A stretch of DNA of 64,000 bases from an uncultured Cycloclasticus sp. (GTDB lineage: Bacteria > Pseudomonadota > Gammaproteobacteria > Methylococcales > Cycloclasticaceae), in assembly GCA_913060865.1 (NCBI GenBank), contig CAJXTU010000002.1:124001-188000 (forward strand), written 5' to 3'. The notes under the pieces were generated by a model. It was not told where the DNA came from and searched no databases. It saw nothing but the letters and a program-made list of their open reading frames with translations. Positions 18,065 to 27,787 of this stretch are shown here, in pieces; within the stretch, counting starts at the first letter, position 1, and each line of letters begins with the position of its first letter. A program made the position numbers and the translations under genes.

Positions 18065-18324
18065 TGTCTTGAAAATTGTATCGAGTGGTTATCCATAACA
18101 TCAATAAGTAATGACTACCTATAATACCAACGATTAACCACAGGAGTTGATCTTGTGACACCCCGTTAATGTTCGGTCATAACGAGTAAGCTCATCTGTA
18201 AAAAGCACATTTTGACCAAGCACCACTCTTAATACTCATCAATTTACCAAAAGAGCGCTCCTCCATATCCTCTATTCGACTCATTATCAACTCAAAAGTT
18301 TAGCTTCGAAGTATTGGATATACC
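18065..18324. other. 260-bp spacer without a recognisable gene
   Basis: This is the longest spacer inside the minus-strand polysaccharide operon. On the minus strand there are short open stretches (about 30 codons from 18277 downwards), all broken by stops, and none resembles a family I know. It could be the remnant of a lost gene or a leader with an internal promoter. No clear promoter boxes or terminator were found. Confidence 0.3.
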
Positions 18325-18948
18325 CTATTTTTTTAAGGCCGTAACTTGATATCCATTCATTAAAAACATGGCTACCATTGCTTTATAACTAACCAACTCT
18401 TTATTATCTAAGGCTTTATTCACCTTAGAAAGCTCCCAAAAATGAGCAATTGTACTAATTTTATTTCTTCTTATTGCAAGCCTGAAATTCAGCTCCTTGA
18501 AAAAAGGCAGGTGTAGCTTAAAATCCATTAATTGCCGCTCATTCCAAGGTAATGAAAAATACACTGTTTTGACTTTACTTAACTTCAATTTATTAATCAC
18601 TTTTTGGAATGTTATATAAGGCATATGCTCAAAAACCTCAAAAGCCAATACAGTATTGAAGTTACCTTCAATATAATTAAAATCTAATGCACTCTCGCAG
18701 ATATCAGGTTTTTTGTCCGCATCAATATCCAACGTTGTTACATTCCAATTCCTTTTTTTTAACAAGCTGGAGAGCAGTCCTGTCCCAACACCTATTTCTA
18801 AAATAGTGTCTTCTCGGACACAGTTATCATAAACGGTTTTAGCTTGATGATAATACCAACTAAAATGCATTTCATTTTCAAGTCCATTAATCCAATCTGC
18901 ACTATAAAAAACATCGATACCATCAATTTTCTTACTTGTATACTTCAC
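18325..18948 (-). CDS. Class I SAM-dependent methyltransferase
   Basis: About 207 residues. Motif I is DTILEIGVGTGLLSSLLKKR (about 50-69), the acidic residue of motif II is in VTTLDIDADKKPDICESA, and motif IV is NTVLAFEVFEHMPYITFQKV. This is a Methyltransf_11/23-like Rossmann fold. The target is unknown; in this locus it is probably a sugar or a lipid-linked intermediate. The start is uncertain. A GTG at 18948, with a run of Gs about 6 nt upstream, is preferred over a TTG at 18960. Both overlap the 3' end of the wzx gene. Confidence 0.8.
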   Translation of the reverse strand: MKYTSKKIDGIDVFYSADWINGLENEMHFSWYYHQAKTVYDNCVREDTILEIGVGTGLLSSLLKKRNWNVTTLDIDADKKPDICESALDFNYIEGNFNTVLAFEVFEHMPYITFQKVINKLKLSKVKTVYFSLPWNERQLMDFKLHLPFFKELNFRLAIRRNKISTIAHFWELSKVNKALDNKELVSYKAMVAMFLMNGYQVTALKK

Positions 18949-20329
18949 TACTCCCCCCAAAAAAATCTAAAATAATAAACACCATTAGAAGGCAAGTTGC
19001 TAAAAGAGCTATTTTTAACATTAACTTATCTTTTTTCAAAAAACTTAGCCATTCAAAAAATCCTGTTCCGACTATACGCAGCATCCATAGCCATAGCCCA
19101 AAATAAACAACAAAGCCTGATATCGAATAAAACAATACAGCACCATCACTTCCCCCTACAACTCCTCCAATCAGTAATGAAGAAATCCTAATAATTAAAA
19201 ACAAGACTTGCGCCAACAAGCCACCCTTCTGGTTATTGGTAAGTGAAACTACAATAGATAACGGCGATACAATAAATTGTACAAATAGCCAAGGAATCAT
19301 CCATTGAACATAAACACCAACATAAGACCACTCTTCCCCAAATAAAAAGACGGATAAGTCTTTTGCATAATAGCCAATAATTAATAATGGCAATAGCGTT
19401 AGCTTTATTAGCTCACTACTTGATTTGAGCAACAGACCAGCCAAACAACCATCATTTAAGGCTAAAGCAGCTTTAGAATGGAAGACTTGGCCGATTGACG
19501 AACTTATTAAGCTTAGTGGGGTTTGTAAGGCCCTATTTGCAAGTAAATAAAACCCGGCTACTCCTGTTGAGAATAGTGAAGCAAGTATTATTGGCGGCAA
19601 CATCCTACTGCTTGCATTTGCTAAAGCTGCAAGGGTTGTATACCTAGGGAAGTTTTTATAAACCCTCGATTTCTGTTTAAGTCGCCTCCAACTAACTCGT
19701 GATAAAAGCCCAAAGTCCAACTTATATGCCACACGGATTAACCTTATTAGACCAGAGCTTTGGCCAGCCACCCCTCCTAAAATCAGCCCCACTGGCCCAA
19801 GCTGAAAGAGCCCTAAACCAACTTGCGTTAAGACACTTGCAATTCCTTGCTGTAATTTTGTATTGGCTATATCGCTAAAGTATTGTCTCCTGATAGCCCA
19901 GTAATTAAACACTTGGTACATGCCTGATAGAAATACGCCTACTGGCACAAGCCATAGAAATGGAGAGATTAACGAGGTATTTAACCAAACTGGAATTTGC
20001 TGAAAAAAAGCAGCTATAAAAACAACCAGACACGTAGTCGTTATAAAAACACACAATACACATAACACAAGAACATTTGCTGCACTAGCATTCGTACGAG
20101 CCTGAGGAATGGCTAATTCATATCTAAAACTAGCAACGGTACTGATGATTCCTAATATGGATGCATAGACAGCCAAGACACCAAACTCTTCAGGCGTATA
20201 AAGTCTTGTTAGAATGGGAATAGCTAATACCATTATTAGCTGCCCAACGGCCGAACCACCCACTAGGAGCGAAACATTATGAGCCGCACTCCCTTTTGGT
20301 AGGTATCTAGAAAAAAACCGTCTCATCAT
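18932..20329 (-). CDS. O-antigen/polysaccharide flippase, Wzx-like
   Basis: 465 residues, almost entirely hydrophobic, with about 12-14 predicted membrane helices. The opening segment NVSLLVGGSAVGQLIMVLAI and the following LTRLYTPEEFGVLAVYASIL are typical of the polysaccharide-export MOP/Wzx superfamily. It should flip undecaprenyl-linked repeat units across the inner membrane. Its neighbours (nucleotide-sugar genes upstream, transferases downstream) fit. No Wzy polymerase or Wzz length regulator is in the window. The preceding gene ends 24 bp upstream. Confidence 0.88.
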   Translation of the reverse strand: MMRRFFSRYLPKGSAAHNVSLLVGGSAVGQLIMVLAIPILTRLYTPEEFGVLAVYASILGIISTVASFRYELAIPQARTNASAANVLVLCVLCVFITTTCLVVFIAAFFQQIPVWLNTSLISPFLWLVPVGVFLSGMYQVFNYWAIRRQYFSDIANTKLQQGIASVLTQVGLGLFQLGPVGLILGGVAGQSSGLIRLIRVAYKLDFGLLSRVSWRRLKQKSRVYKNFPRYTTLAALANASSRMLPPIILASLFSTGVAGFYLLANRALQTPLSLISSSIGQVFHSKAALALNDGCLAGLLLKSSSELIKLTLLPLLIIGYYAKDLSVFLFGEEWSYVGVYVQWMIPWLFVQFIVSPLSIVVSLTNNQKGGLLAQVLFLIIRISSLLIGGVVGGSDGAVLFYSISGFVVYFGLWLWMLRIVGTGFFEWLSFLKKDKLMLKIALLATCLLMVFIILDFFGGSSEVYK

Positions 20330-20353
20330 TAGATAAAAAGCTTTGTCTAGATG

Positions 20354-21439
20354 CTAATTAAACAGCTGTATTATTGTTTCCATTTCCACCTTGGTTAAAA
20401 ATGGATTCATAGGTAAGCTCAATACCTCTTCTGCCGCGCTTTCTGCTATGGGGAAGCTTCCAACTACATATTTAAGCGATTTAAAACACTCCTGCAAATG
20501 CAATGACAACGGATAATGTACTGCTGTTGGCACGCCGCCCTTATTAAACTTTTCTTGTACTCGCCCGCGATTATCGACTCGCACCGTATATTGTGCCCAG
20601 GTGCTAGTACGCCCCTTTTTTACACTTGGTGTCGTCACGATACTTTCTAAGTTATTACTATATTTTTGCGCCACTGCCTGCCGAGCTTTTATCTCACCCA
20701 CATAATGAGGCAACTTTGCCAATAAAACCGCTGCCTGAATCGTATCTAACCGCGCACCCAGTCCAATATATTTATGGTGATAGCGTTTGTTTTGCCCATG
20801 CACCCGTAACGTTTTTATTTTTTCGGCGTATTCATCATTATTGGTTAAAACCGCGCCCCCATCGCCATAACAACCTAGTGGTTTAGACGGAAAAAAACTG
20901 GTGGTATATATATCGCAATAATGCACCTCTGCTTGGTTTTTATAGGTCGCACCAAATGACTGCGCACCATCGATAATGACTCTTAGATTATGTTTGTTTG
21001 CAATGGCACTAATTTCATCCATATCCGCTGGTTGCCCATACAAGCTAACGGGCATGATAGCTTTAGTTTTTGATGTAACAGCTGCCTCGATTTTACTGGC
21101 ATCGATATTAAAGGTGCTTTCTTCAATATCGACAAATACCGGCACCGCTTTCAACAAGGCTATTGTTTCTGCTGTGGCTATAAAGCTGAATGCTGTTGTG
21201 ATAACTTCGTCACCGGGCTGTATATCAAGCGCCATCATGGCTAACAGCAATGCATCTGTTCCGCTTGAGCAAGTAATGGCGTGATTTGCGTTAGTAAACT
21301 TTTCTAGCTCACCTTCTAACTCTCTAATCTCATCGCCCATGATGTAGTTAGAGTTATCGAGTACTTTTTGAATATTTGCATCAATTTCTGTTTTGTATAA
21401 TTGGTATTGATGCTGAAGATTAGCGAAATCAATTTTCAT
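20354..21439 (-). CDS. wbpE: DegT/DnrJ/EryC1 aminotransferase, WbpE-like
   Basis: 361 residues from the ATG at 21439 ([16 protein letters not shown]), which overlaps the stop of the acetyltransferase gene by ATGA. This is a PLP-dependent sugar aminotransferase. [20 protein letters not shown] contains the PLP phosphate site. [10 protein letters not shown] carries the Asp for the pyridine nitrogen, and [19 protein letters not shown] the Schiff-base Lys (about 183). WbpE aminates the 3-keto-UDP-GlcNAcA made by WbpB. The wbpB-wbpD-wbpE order supports this over other family members, but substrate cannot be proved from sequence. Confidence 0.85.
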   Translation of the reverse strand: MKIDFANLQHQYQLYKTEIDANIQKVLDNSNYIMGDEIRELEGELEKFTNANHAITCSSGTDALLLAMMALDIQPGDEVITTAFSFIATAETIALLKAVPVFVDIEESTFNIDASKIEAAVTSKTKAIMPVSLYGQPADMDEISAIANKHNLRVIIDGAQSFGATYKNQAEVHYCDIYTTSFFPSKPLGCYGDGGAVLTNNDEYAEKIKTLRVHGQNKRYHHKYIGLGARLDTIQAAVLLAKLPHYVGEIKARQAVAQKYSNNLESIVTTPSVKKGRTSTWAQYTVRVDNRGRVQEKFNKGGVPTAVHYPLSLHLQECFKSLKYVVGSFPIAESAAEEVLSLPMNPFLTKVEMETIIQLFN

Positions 21440-22023
21440 TGGGGGACATCTTCTATTTTTACTGCATCGTTTATCAATTGGTACACTTGCCCCGTATGAG
21501 CGCATGTTGTTTTTACTTTGCCCTGCATTGATAAATCGAGTTTTTCACCGTACTCACTCATCCAGCCAATTTGTTTAGCTGGGTTGCCTACCATTAGCGC
21601 ATAAGGTTTTACATCTTTGGTTATTACTGAACCTGCGCCTATAAAAGCGAACTGCCCAATTGTTACACCACAAACAATGGTGCAGTTTGCACCTAGGGTT
21701 GCACCTTTTTTTACATATGTATCCAAATATTCGTCTTTTCTTTCCACCAGAGATCGGGGGTTATATACGTTTGTAAATACCATGCTTGGGCCACAAAAAA
21801 CCCCTTCTTCCAAGGTGACATTATCGTAAATGGAAACATTATTTTGGATCTTACAATGGTGACCAATAATCACTTTGTTACCAACAAAAGCATTTTGACC
21901 AAGAGATACATTTTCTCCAATTTTTGCACCACCACACACATGCGCCCAGTGCCAAATACGCGAACCTTTACCTATTTGTGCACCTTTATCGATAATGGCT
22001 GTTTCATGTACTTTAATATCCAT
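21436..22023 (-). CDS. wbpD: UDP-3-amino-GlcNAcA 3-N-acetyltransferase, WbpD-like
   Basis: 195 residues from the ATG at 22023 ([18 protein letters not shown]). It is made of left-handed beta-helix hexapeptide repeats, visible as I-x-x-G-A-x-I-G and V-x-x-G-A-T-L-G units from about 10 to 150. The segment [20 protein letters not shown] has the His residues typical of the WbpD/WlbB group. It should transfer acetyl from acetyl-CoA to the 3-amino group of the sugar made by WbpE. It lies between wbpB (7 bp gap) and wbpE (4-nt overlap). Confidence 0.87.
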   Translation of the reverse strand: MDIKVHETAIIDKGAQIGKGSRIWHWAHVCGGAKIGENVSLGQNAFVGNKVIIGHHCKIQNNVSIYDNVTLEEGVFCGPSMVFTNVYNPRSLVERKDEYLDTYVKKGATLGANCTIVCGVTIGQFAFIGAGSVITKDVKPYALMVGNPAKQIGWMSEYGEKLDLSMQGKVKTTCAHTGQVYQLINDAVKIEDVPQ

Positions 22024-22030
22024 ATGATTA

Positions 22031-23086
22031 TTAATACTCCAAAGGCAGAGACACTGTTTTTCCATCTCTTGCTGATAAGTAAGCCGCTATTAGAACTTCT
22101 AATGATTTAAGCCCTTCTCGCCCATCTGTTTCTGGCTCTTCAATGCCCCGCATGACATCAATTACATTTTTATAATACAAAGGGTGTCCAAAACCATAGA
22201 CTGACGTTGTTTCATAGTTAGCTGTTTTCACTTGTTCATCATAATCTTTAGGTTCTTCAAACTCCCAGTGTTGTATCTCATTAACCGCCATTCCTCCAAT
22301 GCGAACACTGCCTTTTTCTCCTAGGATCGTTATGGAACCTTCCATGTTTTTGGGGTATGTCAGCATGGTGACACTCATTGAGCCTAGCGCACCACTTCGC
22401 CAACGAACATTCATTACCCCGGTATCTTCCACTTCTATGTCACGCGTTGTGCTCATCATGGCTTGAACTTTGTCTATAGGACCAATTAACCAATCAAAAA
22501 GATCCACATAATGACTTGCTTGATTCATAAACGCGCCACCATCAAATTCCCACGTTCCACGCCATTTTGCTTGGTCATAATATGACTGTGGCCTTGTCCA
22601 AAACACATTGATATGGACCATGTGGATTTTTCCGAAACGCTTTTCTTCTATGGCTCTCTTTAACAGCTGTAATGTTGCATTTTGACGATTCTGTTTAACA
22701 ACAAACAAATGCACACCTGCCTGATCACAGGCTTTAACCATATTGACGCCATCTTGCCACCGCGTCGCCATGGGTTTTTCGGTTATTACATGCACCCCGT
22801 ACTTAGCTGCTAGCTCAGCTTGCTCTGCGTGTAGGCCACTAGGTGTGCAAAGAGACACAACATCTAACTCTTCCGCCTCTAATAGCTCCACCAACTGCGT
22901 ATAACCACTAACATTGTGCTTATTCATATATTGGCCGAGTAACTCATGATCAGCATCGCACACTGAAACCAATTCTATGTTTTCCGAATGTTTTTCAATA
23001 GCTACCAAATGGTTGGCCGAAATTCGCCCACAACCCACTACAGCTACTCGTATTTTTCTTCCATTAATCTTCATGTGACTTTGCAT
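22031..23086 (-). CDS. wbpB: Gfo/Idh/MocA oxidoreductase, WbpB/WlbA-like
   Basis: 351 residues. The NAD-binding Rossmann fold opens [19 protein letters not shown]. The catalytic EKP motif is in [16 protein letters not shown] (about 98). The C-terminal half has the dimerisation beta-sheet with [35 protein letters not shown]. That stretch, including the conserved H-x2-D (HYVD), is typical of WbpB/WlbA, which oxidise C3 of UDP-GlcNAcA. It is the first gene of the minus-strand operon. An ATG at 23074 is an equally possible start; neither has a strong ribosome binding site. Confidence 0.87.
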   Translation of the reverse strand: MQSHMKINGRKIRVAVVGCGRISANHLVAIEKHSENIELVSVCDADHELLGQYMNKHNVSGYTQLVELLEAEELDVVSLCTPSGLHAEQAELAAKYGVHVITEKPMATRWQDGVNMVKACDQAGVHLFVVKQNRQNATLQLLKRAIEEKRFGKIHMVHINVFWTRPQSYYDQAKWRGTWEFDGGAFMNQASHYVDLFDWLIGPIDKVQAMMSTTRDIEVEDTGVMNVRWRSGALGSMSVTMLTYPKNMEGSITILGEKGSVRIGGMAVNEIQHWEFEEPKDYDEQVKTANYETTSVYGFGHPLYYKNVIDVMRGIEEPETDGREGLKSLEVLIAAYLSARDGKTVSLPLEY

Positions 23087-23186
23087 CTATTATTCAACAT
23101 CCAAAAAAGAGGTATAAGAAACTGTAAGTCAGCATATAAAAAACCACAACAAATATCTAATTCATAATGAATAGTTGCACCGAAGA

Positions 23187-23202
23187 GATAATAGTTATTA
23201 TC
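23187..23202. promoter_or_regulatory. Palindrome between wbpB and pilB
   Basis: GATAATA, a GT spacer, and TATTATC form a perfect 7-bp-arm inverted repeat in the middle of the 214-bp divergent spacer. The half-site resembles the GATAAT unit of Fur boxes, but the match to a full 19-bp Fur box is only partial (about 12 of 19 in the best register). It could regulate the polysaccharide operon, pilB, or both. The rest of the spacer is AT-rich without convincing -35/-10 pairs. Confidence 0.35.
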
Positions 23203-23300
23203 ATTTAAACTTAAATTTACTGCACAAAACCTTATTTTCTACTAACATTAAAGAAGTATCGTTTATTATGTATTCAATATAGGGAATTATTCGACTTAAC

Positions 23301-25010
23301 ATGGCTGTATCTGGTGAAAAAGTTTATTTAGGTGGCTTAGCTAGGCGCTTAGTGCTTGACGGTTTAATTACTGAAGAAGCTGCTCGCAAGTATTTTGACG
23401 AAGCGAACAAGAAGAAAAATCCGCTCGTTACCTATCTTGTTGAACAAAAAGTTTTAGACAGTCAAACCATTGCTCTTTCTGCTTCTGAAGAGTTTGGCGT
23501 GCCATTGTTTGATATTAATGCTCTTAATGACGAGGTTATCCCAAGAGGCTTAGTCGACGAAAAACTCGTCCGCAAGCATCATGCACTGCCAATGTTCAAG
23601 CGTGGCAATAAATTGTTTGTTGCTGTATCTGACCCGACAAATCTTCAAGCATTAGACGAGATCAAGTTTCAAACGAGAATGAGCACCGAGGCCATTCTTG
23701 TTGAAGAGGATAAATTAACACGCGCCATCGAAACTGCAATGGATGAAGATGGCGCATCAATGGACGATTTACTTGATGACGATCTTGATAATATTGATTT
23801 CGATGATCCCGATGCAGAGCCTATAGACGATATTGATAGCGACATTGATGACGCCCCAGTCGTTCGGTTCGTTAATAAAATCTTGCTCGATGCGATTAAA
23901 AAAGGCGCCTCAGATATTCATTTTGAGCCATATGAGAAGAGCTTTAGAATCCGAACACGCCAAGATGGCATTTTGAAGGAAGTTGCTTCACCCCCAATGA
24001 ACATCTCAAACAAGTTGACCTCTCGCATTAAAGTGATGTCTCGGATGAATATTTCTGAACGCCGTATTCCGCAAGATGGCCGTATAAAAATGGCCTTATC
24101 AAAAAGTAGGGCTATTGATTTTCGTGTTAACACTTGCCCAACCTTATACGGTGAAAAAATTGTTTTACGTATTTTAGACCCAACCAGTGCGCAAGTTGGT
24201 ATTGAACAATTAGGGTTTGACGTTGAACAACGGGAAGCTTTCCTTACCGCTATTAAAAAACCTTACGGTATGATTTTGGTAACCGGGCCGACGGGTAGTG
24301 GTAAAACTGTAACTTTATATACCGCGCTGAATATATTAAATGAACCCGATATTAATATTTCAACCGCTGAAGACCCGGTTGAAATTACAGTGGCAGGTAT
24401 TAACCAAGTTAATGTTAACCCCAAAACCGGCCTCACCTTCGCTGAGGCATTACGCGCCTTTTTACGACAAGACCCAGACATTATCATGGTGGGTGAGATT
24501 CGAGACCTAGAAACGGCAGAGATTTCAGTTAAAGCTGCGCAAACCGGTCACCTTGTGTTATCTACTTTACACACTAACGATGCACCACAAACGCTGAATC
24601 GTTTAAACCAAATGGGCGTTCCTGCTTATAATATTGCCTCTTCGGTATTACTGATTATGGCGCAAAGGCTTGCTAGAAAACTGTGTGGTAAATGCAAGCA
24701 AGAAGAGCAGCTTCCCAACGAGCTACTCATTAAAGAAGGCTTTAGCGAAGAAGATGCAAAAGACCTGACTACTTTTAAAGCTATTGGCTGCGACCATTGT
24801 GTTAATGGCTACAAAGGCCGCGTGGGTATCTTTCAGGTTATGCCTATATCCGAAGCCATGGAGAATCTGATCATTCAAAACTGCTCAACAAATGAGCTTG
24901 TAGAACAATCAGCCAGTGAAGGGGTTTTAACACTTCGAGAATCCGGCCTGAGAAAAGTTAAAGACGGTATTACCAGTATTGAAGAAATAAATCGAATCAC
25001 TAAAGACTAA
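23301..25010 (+). CDS. pilB: Type IV-A pilus assembly ATPase PilB
   Basis: 569 residues, the usual length. It is the hexameric ATPase that drives pilus extension. An N-terminal MshEN/T2SSE-N domain (about 1-150) is followed by an acidic linker (about 150-190) rich in Asp. The ATPase domain has the Walker A GPTGSGKT (about 330), the Asp box TAEDPVEI, Walker B in DPDIIMVGEIRD, and the His box with TGHLVLSTLHTNDA. The tetracysteine zinc motif is CGKCKQ and CDHC (about 465-498). It diverges from the polysaccharide operon and heads pilBCD; pilA is not here. Confidence 0.96.
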   Translation: MAVSGEKVYLGGLARRLVLDGLITEEAARKYFDEANKKKNPLVTYLVEQKVLDSQTIALSASEEFGVPLFDINALNDEVIPRGLVDEKLVRKHHALPMFKRGNKLFVAVSDPTNLQALDEIKFQTRMSTEAILVEEDKLTRAIETAMDEDGASMDDLLDDDLDNIDFDDPDAEPIDDIDSDIDDAPVVRFVNKILLDAIKKGASDIHFEPYEKSFRIRTRQDGILKEVASPPMNISNKLTSRIKVMSRMNISERRIPQDGRIKMALSKSRAIDFRVNTCPTLYGEKIVLRILDPTSAQVGIEQLGFDVEQREAFLTAIKKPYGMILVTGPTGSGKTVTLYTALNILNEPDINISTAEDPVEITVAGINQVNVNPKTGLTFAEALRAFLRQDPDIIMVGEIRDLETAEISVKAAQTGHLVLSTLHTNDAPQTLNRLNQMGVPAYNIASSVLLIMAQRLARKLCGKCKQEEQLPNELLIKEGFSEEDAKDLTTFKAIGCDHCVNGYKGRVGIFQVMPISEAMENLIIQNCSTNELVEQSASEGVLTLRESGLRKVKDGITSIEEINRITKD

Positions 25011-25016
25011 AAAATT

Positions 25017-26237
25017 ATGGCATCTAGCGCATCTAAAGTTACTTATATATGGGAAGGAACCGATAATAAAGGCAACCGTAATAAAGGCGAAATTAACGCC
25101 CGAAGCGATGCGATTGTAAAGGCTGAACTACGCCGTCAGGGCATTCGTCCAATTAAGGTTAAGAAAAAACCAAAAGATCTGTTCGGTAGCATGGGCCAAA
25201 AACCCATCGTCCCTAAAGACATCGCAATTTTCAGTCGTCAATTAGCCACCATGATGGCCTCCGGCATCCCACTTGTACAATCCTTTGATATTATCGGCAA
25301 AGGACATGAAAAACCGGCCATGCGGGATATGCTCGCCGACATTAAGTCACACATAGAAGGCGGCTCAACCTTAACAGAAGGTTTAAGTAAATACCCATTC
25401 CAGTTTGATGATTTATTTTGTAACTTAGTTGAAGCCGGGGAACAGGCTGGTATCCTTGAAGAGTTGCTGGTCAAAATTGCTGAGTACAAAGAAAAAACTG
25501 AAAGCTTAAAAGCTAAAATCAAAAAAGCGCTAACGTACCCCATTGCAGTTTTGGTTGTTGCTGTTATTGTTACGTCCATTTTATTAATATTTGTTGTTCC
25601 ACAATTTGAAAGTCTATTTTCAGGTTTTGGCGCCGACTTACCCGCCTTCACCCAAATGGTCGTTGAGTTATCACGGTTTATGCAAGAATGGTGGTGGGCA
25701 GTATTTGGCATTATTGGTGGCGTCGTGTTTGTTATTATGCAAATCAAAAAACGTTCGCGTAAATTCAATCACCTTATCGACAGAATGATACTAAAGATGC
25801 CGATTATTGGTGACATTATGAACAAAGCGGCTATCGCTCGTTATGCTAGGACCCTCTCAACCATGTCTGCTGCTGGTGTTCCTTTAGTGGAAGCGCTTGA
25901 GTCTGTTGCCGGCGCAACGGGTAATATTGTTTACTCGGAGGCTGTCTTACAGATGAGGGAGCAAGTCGCAACGGGTATTCAGCTCCAACAATCCATGAAA
26001 AACGTGGGGTTATTTCCGCATATGGTTGTTCAAATGGTAGCCATTGGTGAAGAAGCCGGCTCGGTCGAAAGCATGCTTGGAAAGGTAGCTGACTTTTATG
26101 AAGAAGAGGTGGATAACGCCGTGGATTCATTGGCCAGCCTCATTGAGCCTTTGATTATGGCTATATTAGGTGTATTGGTTGGTGGGTTAATCATTGCCAT
26201 GTATTTACCCATCTTTATGTTAGGGTCTGTTTTCTAG
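25017..26237 (+). CDS. pilC: Type IV pilus inner-membrane platform protein PilC
   Basis: 406 residues with two repeated T2SSF domains (about 70-195 and 275-395). Each contains a G-x-P-L-x-x-A/S segment: ASGIPLVQSFDIIG and AAGVPLVEALESVAG. Three membrane helices lie near residues 178-198, 225-245 and 378-400. PilC is the platform on which PilB acts. The gene starts 6 bp after pilB, which supports one operon. Confidence 0.95.
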   Translation: MASSASKVTYIWEGTDNKGNRNKGEINARSDAIVKAELRRQGIRPIKVKKKPKDLFGSMGQKPIVPKDIAIFSRQLATMMASGIPLVQSFDIIGKGHEKPAMRDMLADIKSHIEGGSTLTEGLSKYPFQFDDLFCNLVEAGEQAGILEELLVKIAEYKEKTESLKAKIKKALTYPIAVLVVAVIVTSILLIFVVPQFESLFSGFGADLPAFTQMVVELSRFMQEWWWAVFGIIGGVVFVIMQIKKRSRKFNHLIDRMILKMPIIGDIMNKAAIARYARTLSTMSAAGVPLVEALESVAGATGNIVYSEAVLQMREQVATGIQLQQSMKNVGLFPHMVVQMVAIGEEAGSVESMLGKVADFYEEEVDNAVDSLASLIEPLIMAILGVLVGGLIIAMYLPIFMLGSVF

Positions 26238-26258
26238 CGAAACTCCTGATCGACTGAT

Positions 26259-27134
26259 ATGAGTATTATTCAAGCGCTTGAGCAAAGCCCTGTTTTTTTT
26301 CACCTATCAATCGGTATACTTGGGCTTTTAGTGGGGAGCTTTCTTAATGTAGTCGTTTATCGTCTACCTATTATGCTACAAAAAGCTTGGCGCCAAGAAT
26401 GCTTAGCATTTCTTGAACAGGAGGATTCTCAACCTACAACATCAGAGGTATTTAATTTATCTCAACCACGATCTCGCTGCCCATCTTGTGGACACCCCAT
26501 TAGCGCTCTCGACAATATACCCGTTATCAGCTATCTCTTTTTAAGGGGGCGATGCAAGAGTTGCAAAACCCCTATTTCAATACGCTATCCTAGCGTTGAA
26601 TTAACCACCGCCCTTTTATCCATCATTATCTCTGTTCAATTAGGCCCATCCATTCAAACGGGTGTGGCGCTATTGTTCACTTGGGCATTAATTTGCTTAA
26701 CCCTAATAGATTTTGACACTCAACTACTACCCGACTCGATCACTCTACCATTACTTTGGTTCGCTTTATTTGTAAGCCTTTTTAATGTTTTCGTAACACC
26801 GGAAACAGCTTTAATCGGCGCGCTAGTGGGCTACCTTACTCTTTGGTCTGTGTTTTGGCTTTTTAAATTAGCCACCGGAAAAGAGGGCATGGGATACGGA
26901 GACTTTAAACTTCTAGCGGCTATTGGCGCGCTATTAGGTTGGGAGATGCTTCCTCAGGTTATTATGTTGTCTGCTTTTGTTGGCGCTACTGTGGGTTTAA
27001 TACTCATCGCCGTCAAAGGGCGGGACAAAAACACTCCCATACCATTTGGCCCTTACTTGTCTATTGCCGCTTTTATCGCATTAATTTGGGGTGAAAAAAT
27101 CAATACTACCTACTTAACATTTGTTGGCTTGTAG
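26259..27134 (+). CDS. pilD: Prepilin leader peptidase / N-methyltransferase PilD
   Basis: 291 residues, about eight membrane helices. The cytoplasmic loop has two CxxC pairs (CPSCGH and CKSCKT, about 73-108) that bind zinc. The peptidase aspartates lie in LTLIDFDTQLLPD (about 150) and in GMGYGDFKLLAAIGALLGW (the GxGD motif, about 210). It cleaves the type-III leader of prepilins and methylates the new N-terminus. It may serve a type II secretion system as well. It starts 21 bp after pilC and ends 6 bp before coaE. Confidence 0.95.
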   Translation: MSIIQALEQSPVFFHLSIGILGLLVGSFLNVVVYRLPIMLQKAWRQECLAFLEQEDSQPTTSEVFNLSQPRSRCPSCGHPISALDNIPVISYLFLRGRCKSCKTPISIRYPSVELTTALLSIIISVQLGPSIQTGVALLFTWALICLTLIDFDTQLLPDSITLPLLWFALFVSLFNVFVTPETALIGALVGYLTLWSVFWLFKLATGKEGMGYGDFKLLAAIGALLGWEMLPQVIMLSAFVGATVGLILIAVKGRDKNTPIPFGPYLSIAAFIALIWGEKINTTYLTFVGL

Positions 27135-27140
27135 CGCAGC

Positions 27141-27746
27141 ATGCTAACTATTGGACTAACAGGCGGTATAGGCTGCGGCAAAACAACCGTCACACAATTG
27201 TTTGAAAAAAGAGATGTTCCTGTTATTGATGCTGATGTTATTTCTCACGCCATCGTACAACCCGCTCAACCCACACTGCTGCTTTTAAAAAACACTTTTG
27301 GCAAGCAAGTTCTTTTGGCGAACGGCGAACTCGATAGAAAATACTTACGCGAACTGATCTTTAACGACCCGAGTAAAAAAGAAACATTAGAAGATATTAT
27401 GCACCCGATCATTTATACAAGGATGCACAATGAGCTCGCTAAATTTGATTCCCCCTATGGTATTCTGAGTGTCCCACTCTTATTAGAAACAAACCACCAA
27501 ACCCAAGTTGATCGCGTTTTAGTGATTGATTGCCCAGAAACAGATCAGATTCAACGTGTAAAAACCCGTGACCAACTAAGTGACCAACTAATCAACTCAA
27601 TCATGAACGCCCAATGTTCACGTTCATTACGCATAAGCCTGGCTGATGATATTCTTATTAACAACAAATCTTTAGCAAGCTTAGATACAAAGGTGCAAAA
27701 GCTTCATGAATTCTACTTACAAATGAGCGCTGGAAAAAACAATTAA
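27141..27746 (+). CDS. coaE: Dephospho-CoA kinase
   Basis: 201 residues. The P-loop is GLTGGIGCGKTTV (about 5-17). DVPVIDADVISHAIVQP holds the substrate-binding Asp, and the lid region is ERVLV-like VDRVLVIDCPETDQIQRVKTR. The enzyme adds the 3'-phosphate in the last step of CoA synthesis. It follows pilD by 6 bp, a linkage (pilD-coaE-zapD-yacG) seen in many gammaproteobacteria. Confidence 0.95.
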   Translation: MLTIGLTGGIGCGKTTVTQLFEKRDVPVIDADVISHAIVQPAQPTLLLLKNTFGKQVLLANGELDRKYLRELIFNDPSKKETLEDIMHPIIYTRMHNELAKFDSPYGILSVPLLLETNHQTQVDRVLVIDCPETDQIQRVKTRDQLSDQLINSIMNAQCSRSLRISLADDILINNKSLASLDTKVQKLHEFYLQMSAGKNN

Positions 27747-27787
27747 TATCCTGCAAAATAGTAACTTTAAAGTCTAATTACGCGCTT

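Noticed and set aside
25238-25768. 176-codon open frame opposite pilC
   Set aside because: Antisense shadow of pilC; composition is Cys/Ser/Asn-rich and unlike a real protein.
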